Of a DNA stretch of 6,668 nucleotides, positions 1-5,540 are shown piece by piece; positions within the stretch are counted from its first letter, which is position 1, and each line of letters begins with the position of its first letter. The notes under the pieces were generated by a model that was not told the DNA's origin, ran no database searches, and saw only the letters and a program-made list of their open reading frames with translations. The DNA is from Lachnospiraceae bacterium. GTDB taxonomy: Bacteria; Bacillota; Clostridia; Lachnospirales; Lachnospiraceae. The DNA is taken from the NCBI GenBank assembly GCA_017380975.1, contig JAFOCX010000084.1:1-6668 (forward strand), in the 5' to 3' direction. A program made the position numbers and the translations under genes.

Positions 1-205
1 ATACGAAGATTTGGAAAAGCGTCTCGGAAATCTGAAAGACCGAGGAGTGGTTTTGAAAGATGGAATGACGCTGCGAGATCTTTATGAAGAACGCAGTGCA
101 TATTATGAGAGATATGCAGAAGTTACGATTGATGAAACCGGAAAAGAGTTCGGTGAAGTCGTGGATGAACTGCGGGCTTATTTTGAAAATCCGGGAAGTA
201 AGTAG
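1..205 (+). CDS. aroK: Shikimate kinase, C-terminal fragment (5' end outside window)
   Basis: Only the last 67 residues are visible, reading from base 2 to the TAG at 203-205. Shikimate kinase phosphorylates shikimate with ATP in the cytoplasmic pathway to chorismate and aromatic amino acids. The fragment has the pattern of the C-terminal third of clostridial shikimate kinases: EKRLGNLKDRGVV, then GMTLRDLYEER, then a Tyr-rich YYERYAEVTID segment and a short acidic tail helix. In this family the RGV and LYEER region covers the ATP lid and the arginine near the nucleotide. The P-loop and shikimate-binding residues lie upstream of the window, so activity cannot be judged. A strong terminator follows six bases after the stop, so this is the last gene of its transcript. 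The call rests on recalled family sequence pattern; another nucleotide kinase of the same fold is less likely. Confidence 0.8.
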   Translation, partial: YEDLEKRLGNLKDRGVVLKDGMTLRDLYEERSAYYERYAEVTIDETGKEFGEVVDELRAYFENPGSK

Positions 206-210
206 ATTTG

Positions 211-247
211 GTCCGCTCCGGCTGTGCGCCGGGGCGGATTTTGTATT
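211..247 (+). terminator. Rho-independent terminator after the shikimate kinase gene
   Basis: GTCCGCTCCGG (211-221) pairs with CCGGGGCGGAT (229-239) in an 11-bp stem with two G-U pairs, a 7-nt loop and a following TTTTGTATT tract. It begins six bases after the kinase stop codon and separates that gene from the membrane protein gene. Confidence 0.9.
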
Positions 248-318
248 CAGCAGAATTGATTCGCCGGGGAATGTCAGTGATCATAGGGTGGCAACGAGAA
301 TCGTCATGTCACAAATAC

Positions 319-340
319 TTGTGTTTCTTAAGAAGTACAA
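319..340. promoter_or_regulatory. Operator-like inverted repeat upstream of the DUF1576 gene
   Basis: The sequence TTGT-N2-TTCTTAAGAA-N2-ACAA is symmetric about the centre of TTCTTAAGAA; only the two N2 positions on each side break the symmetry. It ends ten bases before the best -35 candidate of the next gene. No T-tract follows, so it is not a terminator. A binding site for a dimeric regulator is the simplest reading, but no regulator gene is visible. Confidence 0.35.
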
Positions 341-349
341 TTGCAAATG

Positions 350-379
350 TTTACAAAATAAATAAAACTATAGTAAAAT
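350..379 (+). promoter_or_regulatory. Candidate promoter of the DUF1576 membrane protein gene
   Basis: TTTACA (350-355) and TAAAAT (374-379) are separated by 18 bp in an A+T-rich stretch, about 50 bases before the start codon. Both hexamers match the sigma-A consensus at four or five of six positions. Other A+T-rich hexamers nearby (TATAGT at 369, TATATT at 385) lack a well-spaced -35. Confidence 0.45.
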
Positions 380-428
380 ATTTATATATTTTAATTGCAA
401 CCGGGAATATTAGACTCAAAGGAGATTT

Positions 429-1718
429 ATGGACGGAACCAAGAAGATCAAACGATTTGCCAGACACCACAGATTTCTTCTTCTGGCGGCTTTGCCTGTA
501 TATTTTATCATTGTAGCCTTATTTCTGCAGCCCTGGTCGGAGATTCTTCCGGGACTTGTGCGAATTTTTGAGGAGCCGGATATTTTGATCACAGACTATT
601 TTGTGGTTGGCGGTCCGGGTCCGGCACTTTTGAATGCAGGAATTCTGACCTTGCTCAGTATTTATATTATTCATAAACAAGGCATGGAGATGGATGGTCA
701 TACCATCACATCCAGCTGTCTGATGTTCGGATTTTCATTATTTGGAAAAAACCTTCTGAATATCTGGACGATCCTTCTCGGCGTATTTATTTACGCGAGA
801 TATCATAAGATGCCGTTTTCCAAGTATGTTTATGTTGGTCTGTACGGTACCAGCTTATCACCGATCATTACACAGATCATGTACGTGTCTCAGTGGCCGT
901 ATGTGGTAAGATTGGTGTTAATGCTTCTGATCGGTACGATGATCGGTTTTGTACTTCCGCCGTTAGCCACACATTCCCACTATGCGCATAAAGGTTACTC
1001 CCTGTATAACGTCGGATTTGCATCCGGTATTATTGCAACCGTTGTTGTATCAATGATGAAATCCTTTGGAATTACGACGGAATCACGTCTGCTCTGGGCA
1101 GAAGGATACAATGATCTGTTTTTAGGAATTCTCGGAGTGTTATTCCTGGGAATGATCATCGGTTCTTATTGTCTTGGAGGAAAACGAGTCCTGGAATCTT
1201 ATGGAATGATCCTGCGAAGTACCGGTATCGGCGGTACGGATTATCTGAGTGATGAAGGCGGATGCGCAACCGTATTCAACATGGGTATCAACGGTCTGTT
1301 TGCGACACTGTTTGTCGTGATCGTCGGAGGCGAGCTGAACGGTCCGACCATCGGCGGTATTTTTACGATCGTTGGATTCAGTGCGACCGGTAAACACATT
1401 CGAAATATTGCACCGATCATGCTTGGCGTACTGTTGGGCAGTTTTACAAAAGAATGGACGATCAGTTCTCCGTCTCCGATGCTGGCACTCTTATTCTCCA
1501 CGACATTGGCTCCGGTTGCCGGTGAGTTTGGTGTGATCGTGGGTGTGCTGGCAGGATATTTACATTCTTCCGTTGCATTGAACGTTGGTATTGTGTATGG
1601 CGGTATGAACCTCTATAATAACGGTTTTGCAGGCGGTATTGTAGCGATGTTCCTGGTACCTGTCATTCATTCCATCATGGACAGACGTGCTCGTGCGAAA
1701 CAGGATCTGTCCCTGTAA
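429..1718 (+). CDS. DUF1576-type polytopic membrane protein with internal duplication
   Basis: A 429-residue integral membrane protein of unknown function, recognised as the DUF1576 type. AAAGGAG at 418-424 precedes the ATG by four bases. Hydrophobic spans lie at about 16-36, 66-82, 109-123, 131-152, 158-178, 193-213, 226-248, 285-300, 306-320, 325-340, 350-375 and 395-415. Two halves align without a search. Residues 87-119 and 302-334 share E-x-[DN]-G-x-T-I, then G-F-S-x-x-G-K, then N-I and L-G-V. Residues 192-200 and 395-403 share L-Y-N-x-G-F-A-x-G. The repeats therefore cover about 66-207 and 281-412, joined by a span at 226-248. Such pseudosymmetry is common in transporters and channels, but no substrate can be named. 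It has its own promoter upstream and is followed at once by the promoter of the next operon, with no terminator seen between. Confidence 0.8.
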   Translation: MDGTKKIKRFARHHRFLLLAALPVYFIIVALFLQPWSEILPGLVRIFEEPDILITDYFVVGGPGPALLNAGILTLLSIYIIHKQGMEMDGHTITSSCLMFGFSLFGKNLLNIWTILLGVFIYARYHKMPFSKYVYVGLYGTSLSPIITQIMYVSQWPYVVRLVLMLLIGTMIGFVLPPLATHSHYAHKGYSLYNVGFASGIIATVVVSMMKSFGITTESRLLWAEGYNDLFLGILGVLFLGMIIGSYCLGGKRVLESYGMILRSTGIGGTDYLSDEGGCATVFNMGINGLFATLFVVIVGGELNGPTIGGIFTIVGFSATGKHIRNIAPIMLGVLLGSFTKEWTISSPSPMLALLFSTTLAPVAGEFGVIVGVLAGYLHSSVALNVGIVYGGMNLYNNGFAGGIVAMFLVPVIHSIMDRRARAKQDLSL

Positions 1719-1732
1719 TGTGGCGATTGCCG

Positions 1733-1761
1733 TTTCATTTTTTAGAAATATCATGTATAAT
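1733..1761 (+). promoter_or_regulatory. Promoter of the six-gene vanZ-like to HAD operon
   Basis: A perfect TATAAT (1756-1761) lies 17 bp downstream of TTTCAT (1733-1738). It starts 15 bases after the stop of the DUF1576 gene and 28-33 bases before the VanZ-like start region, as expected for a short leader. The -35 is weak (TTT of TTGACA kept), the -10 is ideal. Confidence 0.65.
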
Positions 1762-1788
1762 GGTTCTAGTGATAGGAGTATGATCATT

Positions 1789-2259
1789 ATGCATGAAACA
1801 AGATTTATAAGGTATATTGCATGGCTGCCTGCACTTTTTGTTGCGGCAGCCATTTTTTATTTTTCCGCTCAGCCGGCAGATGTGTCTACAGAAATGAGCG
1901 ATGGAGTTACCACGCTCCTGTTACAGATGGCAGAGGCAATGGGGCTTTTGGAGCTCTCTCCGGAGATCGTAGGTAAGCTTTGTGAGCAGTTGTCGATGCC
2001 GGTAAGAAAATGCGCCCATATTACGGAGTACATGATCTTGCATGGAACGATCCTATTGGGACTGTATCATTGGAGTTCGAATCTGAAAGTCAATAAAAAA
2101 CTATGGCTGAGGCTGGCATTTGTGATGACTGCCTTGTATGCTGCGACAGATGAGATTCATCAGCTTTTTGTACCCGGAAGGGCAGGAAGAGTGACAGACG
2201 TATTGATCGATTGTATAGGAGTTGCGGTCATTACATATTTATTGTGGAAGGAACGGTGA
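1789..2259 (+). CDS. VanZ-like family membrane protein
   Basis: A 156-residue small membrane protein of the VanZ-like family. VanZ itself gives low-level teicoplanin resistance; most chromosomal relatives have no known role, so no resistance is claimed. The N-terminal span (8-24) runs into the family signature FYFSAQPA. Next comes an amphipathic region, then RKCAHITEY (73-81) opening the second span. A third span ends in YAATDEIHQLFVPGRAGRVTD (118-137), followed by a last span (136-153). R73, H77, E80, D121, E122, H124, PGR at 129-131, D137 and D141 are the polar positions typical of the family. The frame is open upstream to 1687, inside the previous gene, but TAGGAG at 1773-1778 sits ten bases before ATG 1789 and only one base before ATG 1780. 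I therefore prefer 1789. It is the first gene of a tight operon; the next gene starts five bases after its stop codon. Confidence 0.85.
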   Translation: MHETRFIRYIAWLPALFVAAAIFYFSAQPADVSTEMSDGVTTLLLQMAEAMGLLELSPEIVGKLCEQLSMPVRKCAHITEYMILHGTILLGLYHWSSNLKVNKKLWLRLAFVMTALYAATDEIHQLFVPGRAGRVTDVLIDCIGVAVITYLLWKER

Positions 2260-2263
2260 TGGT

Positions 2264-3073
2264 ATGCGTTACAACACGAAGAGACATGAAGCAGAGATCG
2301 GAAATACCGTGATGGATTATATTACATTCGGAGAAGGGGAAAAAACGCTGGTTCTGATCCCGGGGCTCAGCTTTAAGACCGTAAGAAAATTTGCGGAAGC
2401 CTTTTCTTTCATGTACCGGATTTTTGGCAAGGATTATACCGTTTATGCGTTTGACAGAAAGCGTCAGCTTCCCATTGGATATACGATCAAAAATATGGCA
2501 GATGATCTGGCACAGGTCATGCAGAAAATCGGGATAGAAAAGGCGGATGTTGTCGGTATTTCTCAGGGCGGTATGATCGCGCAGTATCTGACCTTGGACC
2601 ATCCTCAGTTAGTAAACAAGCTGGTTTTATGTGTCACCATGTCCAGATTAAATGATACCGCACGTGAGGTGATCAGCAACTGGGTTCGTCTGGCTGTGAA
2701 TGGCGATTATGCAGGGATTACAGAGGATATGCTGAAAATCGTTTATTCCGATGCATACGTGGAGAAGTTCGGAAAATATTTCCCGCTGGTTTCTCGTTTT
2801 GGAAAGCCGAAAGACATGGGCCAGTTTGCGATCAAAGCGAGGGCGTGTCTGACTTGCAATTGTTATGATCGACTGGAAGAGATCACTTGTCCGGCGTTCG
2901 TGATCGGTGCCGGAAAAGATCTGGTGCTTACGGGTGAAGCTGCAGAAGAGATCGCGTCAAAACTCGGCTGTGAATGCTACATGTATGAAGATATGGGACA
3001 TTCTGCGTACGAAGAGGCGCAAGATTTCAATCAGAGGATCTTAGAGTTTTTGAATAAATCATCAGAGGAGTAA
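2264..3073 (+). CDS. Alpha/beta hydrolase
   Basis: A 269-residue cytoplasmic alpha/beta hydrolase. The strand before the oxyanion loop reads TLVLIPGLS (28-36). The nucleophile elbow is GISQGG, with Ser100 in the G-x-S-x-G motif. The acid is probably Asp219 in GAGKDLVL, and the base is His246 in EDMGHSAYEE. The triad is complete and in standard order, and the length fits single-domain esterases and peptidase-like hydrolases. There is no signal peptide or membrane span. The substrate cannot be told: the cap region (about 125-200) is helical and carries no family-specific motif I recognise. Start choice: ATG 2264 is four bases after the VanZ-like stop, with GGAAGGA at 2246-2252 upstream at a rather long spacing of 11. 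The in-frame ATG at 2222 lies inside the previous gene and has no ribosome binding site. Confidence 0.85.
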   Translation: MRYNTKRHEAEIGNTVMDYITFGEGEKTLVLIPGLSFKTVRKFAEAFSFMYRIFGKDYTVYAFDRKRQLPIGYTIKNMADDLAQVMQKIGIEKADVVGISQGGMIAQYLTLDHPQLVNKLVLCVTMSRLNDTAREVISNWVRLAVNGDYAGITEDMLKIVYSDAYVEKFGKYFPLVSRFGKPKDMGQFAIKARACLTCNCYDRLEEITCPAFVIGAGKDLVLTGEAAEEIASKLGCECYMYEDMGHSAYEEAQDFNQRILEFLNKSSEE

Positions 3074-3077
3074 GGAA

Positions 3078-3494
3078 ATGGATGTGAAAAAAAGCAGAAC
3101 GATTTTATTGATAGGATACTGCATTCCATATGTTTTTTTGTGCCTGTACGGAGATGCTGTCTGGGGAACCGGATTGGTATACGCAGCGGCAGCTGCGGTA
3201 GTGGCAGGGCTGTGTGTGTTTGCCTGTAAGATGCAGCAGATCAAGTTTGTGGTGCTGGGAAACATCATCAGCTTTGCGGTGTCGGAGCTTTGTATTTTCC
3301 TGTTTGCATTGGAGACGTTCAATTATTACTTTAAGCCTTTCAGTGCACATGTGCTGGTAGGTATTTGCAGCGTGATCGGAATTCTGATCCAGGCATATTT
3401 GATCTCCAGGCTGACGGACGACAGACAGAGAGCAAAGGACATCTTAAAAAATCGTCAGGAGAAAAATGGAAGCAGAGGCTTTTGGGGGAAATAA
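3078..3494 (+). CDS. Uncharacterised four-span membrane protein
   Basis: A 138-residue protein I do not recognise. It is mostly hydrophobic, with four likely membrane spans at about 8-26, 29-50, 55-78 and 88-111, and a charged cytoplasmic-type tail (111-138: RLTDDRQRAKDILKNRQEK). An Ala-rich run (36-43) lies in the second span. Single acidic residues (D26 between spans, E70 in the third span) are the only unusual polar positions near the membrane. AGAGGAG at 3064-3070 precedes ATG 3078 by seven bases, and the start is four bases after the hydrolase stop, so it is translated from the same mRNA. The tail and size would suit a small accessory or integrity protein, but nothing in the sequence assigns a job. 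Confidence 0.75.
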   Translation: MDVKKSRTILLIGYCIPYVFLCLYGDAVWGTGLVYAAAAAVVAGLCVFACKMQQIKFVVLGNIISFAVSELCIFLFALETFNYYFKPFSAHVLVGICSVIGILIQAYLISRLTDDRQRAKDILKNRQEKNGSRGFWGK

Positions 3495-3497
3495 GGA

Positions 3498-3980
3498 ATG
3501 AATGCGAAATTTGAAATGCGATATGCAGAGGAGAAAGATGCAGCGTTGATCCTGGAGTTTATCCGTGCATTGGCAGAGTATGAAAAAATGTCTGATGAAG
3601 TGGTAGCGACAGAAGAACTGCTGCAGGAGTGGGTTTTTGAAAAGAAAAAAGCAGAAGTGATCTTTGCGGTAGAAGATGGTGTGGAAGTGGGATTTGCCCT
3701 GTTCTTCCATAACTTCTCTACGTTTGTCGGACGTGCGGGTCTGTATCTGGAAGATGTTTTTGTAAAAGTGGAACATCGCGGAAAAGGATACGGAAAGGCA
3801 TTATTAAAAGAATTGGCACGAATCGCTGTGGAGCGTGGATGCGGTCGTATGGAATGGGTGTGTCTGAACTGGAATCAGCCGAGTATTGATTTTTATCGTT
3901 CTCTTGGCGCTGTTCCGATGGATGACTGGACCATATACCGTGTGGCAGGAGATACTTTGAAAGCACTGGCTGAGAAATAG
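3498..3980 (+). CDS. GNAT family N-acetyltransferase (diamine/thialysine acetyltransferase-like)
   Basis: A 160-residue cytoplasmic acetyltransferase that uses acetyl-CoA. The GNAT core is complete. A strand at 54-70 (VIFAVEDGVEVGFALFF) is followed by GLYLEDVFVKVEHRGKGYGKALL, in which R94-G-K-G-Y-G-K100 is the acetyl-CoA pyrophosphate loop. Then come ERGCGRMEWVCLNWN (112-126) and the C-terminal DFYRSLGAVP (131-140). The pattern FFHNFSTF, LYLEDVFV, NWN and FYRSLGA resembles the spermidine/spermine and thialysine N-acetyltransferase (SSAT-like) branch, so an amine or amino-acid side chain is a reasonable substrate guess. That part is inference. The start is ATG 3498, three bases after the previous stop, with GGGGGA at 3484-3489 as ribosome binding site. 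The ATG at 3502 is out of frame. Confidence 0.88.
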   Translation: MNAKFEMRYAEEKDAALILEFIRALAEYEKMSDEVVATEELLQEWVFEKKKAEVIFAVEDGVEVGFALFFHNFSTFVGRAGLYLEDVFVKVEHRGKGYGKALLKELARIAVERGCGRMEWVCLNWNQPSIDFYRSLGAVPMDDWTIYRVAGDTLKALAEK

Positions 3981-3996
3981 TATTGGAGGACGCATC

Positions 3997-4560
3997 ATGG
4001 AGAAATGCAGATGTAAATGGTGCAATCTGAATAATCCGCTCTATGTAGAGTATCACGACCGTGAGTGGGGTGTTCCGGAGTATGATGACAGAAATCTGTT
4101 TGAACTGTTGATCTTAGAAAGTTTTCAGGCCGGTCTTTCTTGGGAGTGTGTGCTGAATAAGCGTGAATCGTTCAGAGAAGCCTTTGACGGATTTGATCTG
4201 GATACCGTATGTGGATACGGAGAAGAGAAGCTGGCAGAACTGCTGCAGAATAAAAATCTGATCCGCAACAAACTGAAAATGAAGGCAGCGGTCAACAACG
4301 CAAACATATTCCGTGAGATTCAAAAAGAATATGGCACGTTTGCGAAGTACCTATGGCATTTTACGGACGGAGCGATCATTTACGAATGGGACAAGACAAC
4401 TTCGGAGCTGTCAGATACCATATCAAAAGATTTGAAAAAACGAGGAATGAAGTTCGTAGGATCTACGATCATTTATTCCTATCTGCAGGCAGCGGGAATC
4501 ATCAATTCCCATGAGGCAGGATGTTATTTGCATAAGGTTTCAGGAGAAAAACATGATTAA
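3997..4560 (+). CDS. tag: DNA-3-methyladenine glycosylase I
   Basis: A 187-residue base-excision repair enzyme that removes 3-methyladenine from alkylated DNA. The match to Tag is clear. An N-terminal Cys cluster with C6 is followed by PLYVEYHDREWGVP with H20. LLILESFQAGLSW (37-49) carries E41, at the position of the substrate-contacting Glu38 of the E. coli enzyme. IRNKLKMKAAVNNA (89-102) follows, and C-terminal H172-x3-C176 completes the Cys-His-His-Cys zinc site that caps the fold. MKFVGSTIIYSYLQAAGIINSH matches the family's end region. The N-terminus has extra cysteines (C4, C9) beside C6, so which one binds zinc is inferred from spacing. GGAGG at 3984-3988 lies eight bases before ATG 3997. 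The last eight bases overlap the next gene, which implies translational coupling. Confidence 0.95.
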   Translation: MEKCRCKWCNLNNPLYVEYHDREWGVPEYDDRNLFELLILESFQAGLSWECVLNKRESFREAFDGFDLDTVCGYGEEKLAELLQNKNLIRNKLKMKAAVNNANIFREIQKEYGTFAKYLWHFTDGAIIYEWDKTTSELSDTISKDLKKRGMKFVGSTIIYSYLQAAGIINSHEAGCYLHKVSGEKHD

Positions 4561-5158
4561 TACAGTAATTTTTGATATCGGAAATGTACTTGTGGATTTC
4601 AGCTGGTGGCCGTATATTTGCTCTATCTATGATGAAGAAACGGCGCGTGTGATCACAGATGCATTTTGGAAAAATGGTTATTGGGAAGAATTTGATCGCG
4701 GTGTGTTGAGTTACGATGAGATCGTTGCTTTGATGGAGAAGGCTGCCCCGGGATATGAAAAAGAAATTCATACAGCATTAGAGAACGCAGGCGGCTGTCT
4801 GCACAAGATGGATTATGCGATCCCGTGGATCAAACAGCTGAAGGAAAGGGGGTATCAGGTTGTATTCTTATCCAACTACTCGGAATTCCTGATGGAATTA
4901 AACTCGGAGGTGCTGGATTTCCTTCCTTATATGGATGGAGGATTATTTTCCTGTCATGCGAAGCTGATCAAGCCGGATCCGGCAATCTATCAGAGACTTT
5001 GCGAGAAATGTGATTTGATCCCGGATGAGGCATTATTTATTGACGATAATGCAGCCAATATCGAGGCAGCAAAACGATTTGGTCTGCATGCGATCCGGTT
5101 TGAGGGATATGAGAAGAGCTATGGGGAAGTGATGAGGTATCTGAGGGAAACGGATTGA
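4553..5158 (+). CDS. HAD superfamily hydrolase, YihX-like sugar-phosphatase type
   Basis: A 201-residue cytoplasmic phosphatase of the HAD superfamily. Motif I is VIFDIGNVLVDF with nucleophile Asp8. Motif II is VVFLSNYSEF with Ser107. Motif III is LIKPDPAIY with Lys140. Motif IV is ALFIDDNAANIEAA with Asp164-Asp165 for magnesium. A helical cap lies between motifs I and II (about 18-80). The second Asp of the usual D-x-D is Gly10. The same DxGNVxVD form occurs in E. coli YihX, an active alpha-glucose-1-phosphate phosphatase, so this is a subgroup trait rather than decay. The substrate here is not known. ATG 4553 overlaps the end of tag, with AGGAG at 4542-4546 six bases upstream; the in-frame ATG at 4511 has no such site. 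It is the last gene of the operon, and no hairpin terminator follows until 5270. Confidence 0.88.
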   Translation: MINTVIFDIGNVLVDFSWWPYICSIYDEETARVITDAFWKNGYWEEFDRGVLSYDEIVALMEKAAPGYEKEIHTALENAGGCLHKMDYAIPWIKQLKERGYQVVFLSNYSEFLMELNSEVLDFLPYMDGGLFSCHAKLIKPDPAIYQRLCEKCDLIPDEALFIDDNAANIEAAKRFGLHAIRFEGYEKSYGEVMRYLRETD

Positions 5159-5170
5159 TTGAACTGTGAG

Positions 5171-5203
5171 ACCCTTGATTTTTAAAATTTATGATGATAT
5201 TAT
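5171..5203 (+). promoter_or_regulatory. Promoter of the putative antisense RNA
   Basis: ACCCTTGATT (5171-5180) contains the -35 TTGATT. After a 17-bp spacer comes TATTAT (5198-5203), preceded by TGA as an extended -10 (TGn). An overlapping TATAAT (5201-5206) could serve instead with a 20-bp spacer. The geometry is identical to the toxin and queT promoters nearby. The expected start is near 5210-5213. Confidence 0.6.
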
Positions 5204-5209
5204 AATGAT

Positions 5210-5308
5210 ATGAGAGCACCCACTCCAAAGTGGAAGCGCTGAGTTTAGGGTTTTTAGTCCTTAAGGACCTGCCTATCCTGTGTGCGAGACAGGATAGGCA
5301 TTTTTATT
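5210..5308 (+). ncRNA. Putative antisense RNA (type I antitoxin candidate)
   Basis: A predicted RNA of about 95-100 nt, between the promoter at 5171-5203 and the terminator at 5270-5308. No start codon with a ribosome binding site lies inside it. Visible structure: a small 5' hairpin, CCACT/AGTGG (5220-5224 with 5229-5233), a palindrome GTCCTTAAGGAC (5257-5268), and the strong terminator stem. It runs convergently to the small toxin gene, and its 3' end reaches that gene's stop codon. If the toxin mRNA continues through the same hairpin, the two RNAs are fully complementary over at least 35-40 nt, as in txpA/RatA and bsrG/SR4 of Bacillus. Its first bases, ATGAGAGCAC, nearly repeat the start of the toxin mRNA. 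The operon upstream may also be read into it. Ends are predicted from sequence only. Confidence 0.6.
5270..5308 (+). terminator. Strong intrinsic terminator of the antisense RNA (and of upstream read-through)
   Basis: TGCCTATCCTG (5270-5280) pairs perfectly with CAGGATAGGCA (5290-5300) in an 11-bp stem with a 9-nt loop, followed by TTTTTATTT. The T-tract overlaps the toxin stop codon (5304-5306). On the - strand the same stem is followed by GGTCC rather than a T run, so efficient termination of the toxin mRNA here is doubtful. Confidence 0.92.
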
Positions 5309-5417
5309 TGCTGTTTCTCTTGTCGAGAAAGGCAAGTAATGCGATGAGTAGGCTGCCAAAAGATATTAAAAGAACTAATATCTCTGTGAAAATTGTAATA
5401 ATCTCATAGGCCGTCAT
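5304..5417 (-). CDS. Putative holin-like toxin, 37 aa (type I toxin-antitoxin toxin)
   Basis: Reading down the - strand from ATG at 5417-5415 to TAA at 5306-5304 gives a 37-residue peptide starting MTAYEIITIF. It has one membrane span (about 8-30, ending FGSLLIALLAFL) and a positive tail, DKRNSK. This fits the 'putative holin-like toxin' family of Firmicutes (M-x-x-[FY]-E, a Leu/Ile/Phe-rich span with FG, then D-K-x-N-x-K). Such peptides insert in the membrane and are held in check by an antisense RNA. The ribosome binding site is near perfect: AAGGAGGTGA with AGGAGG at 5431-5426, eight bases before the ATG. The frame is also open upstream from ATG at 5462 and 5453, but these lack a ribosome binding site. 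The gene lies convergent to a predicted RNA and divergent from queT. It is too short for most gene callers. Confidence 0.82.
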   Translation of the reverse strand: MTAYEIITIFTEILVLLISFGSLLIALLAFLDKRNSK

Positions 5418-5425
5418 ACGCGTCA

Positions 5426-5474
5426 CCTCCTTTCTTATGTATTCCACGTGCATGGATTTCATAAACTCAGGAGG
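5426..5474 (-). promoter_or_regulatory. Toxin mRNA hairpin hiding the ribosome binding site
   Basis: In the - strand transcript, CCUCCU (5474-5469) is the exact complement of the toxin AGGAGG (5431-5426). Between them, UUUAUG pairs with CAUAAG (six pairs, one G-U) and UCCAU with GUGGA around a GCAC loop. The result is one long interrupted stem that would block translation of the full-length mRNA. Type I toxin mRNAs are often inactive until processed or refolded in this way. Confidence 0.65.
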
Positions 5475-5507
5475 CTGTTACCCTGTCATGAGTGCTCTCA
5501 CAGGGGA

Positions 5508-5540
5508 ATTTTATCATGTGACAAATTTTCAAACAAGGGT
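5508..5540 (-). promoter_or_regulatory. Promoter of the holin-like toxin gene
   Basis: On the - strand, ACCCTTGTTT (5540-5531) carries the -35 TTGTTT (5536-5531). After 17 bp comes TAAAAT (5513-5508), with TGA just before it as an extended -10. The expected start is near 5501, giving a leader of about 84 nt before the toxin ATG. The start-site region overlaps a CCCTGT/ACAGGG dyad (5481-5505). Confidence 0.65.

Noticed and set aside
84..516. Two + strand open frames spanning the shikimate kinase terminator and the promoter region
   Set aside because: They overlap the kinase end, its terminator and the start of the membrane protein gene in other frames, have no ribosome binding site, and code for peptides without recognisable features.
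1687..1788. An upstream start for the VanZ-like protein at 1687 or 1780
   Set aside because: 1687 is inside the previous gene and before the TATAAT promoter; 1780 is only one base from the GGAG. ATG 1789 has proper spacing.
3444..3776. Reverse-strand frame opposite the acetyltransferase, and similar reverse frames elsewhere
   Set aside because: These are antisense shadows of well-supported genes, with low-complexity His/Phe-rich translations and no ribosome binding sites.
5270..5300. The strong stem as a two-way terminator also ending the toxin mRNA
   Set aside because: On the - strand the stem is followed by GGTCCTTAAGGAC and not by a T run, so only + strand termination is well supported.
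5304..5462. A longer 52-residue form of the toxin starting at ATG 5462 (or 49 residues from 5453)
   Set aside because: In frame, but neither start has a ribosome binding site, and the inner ATG at 5417 has an ideal one at eight bases. The extension also lies inside the predicted hairpin.
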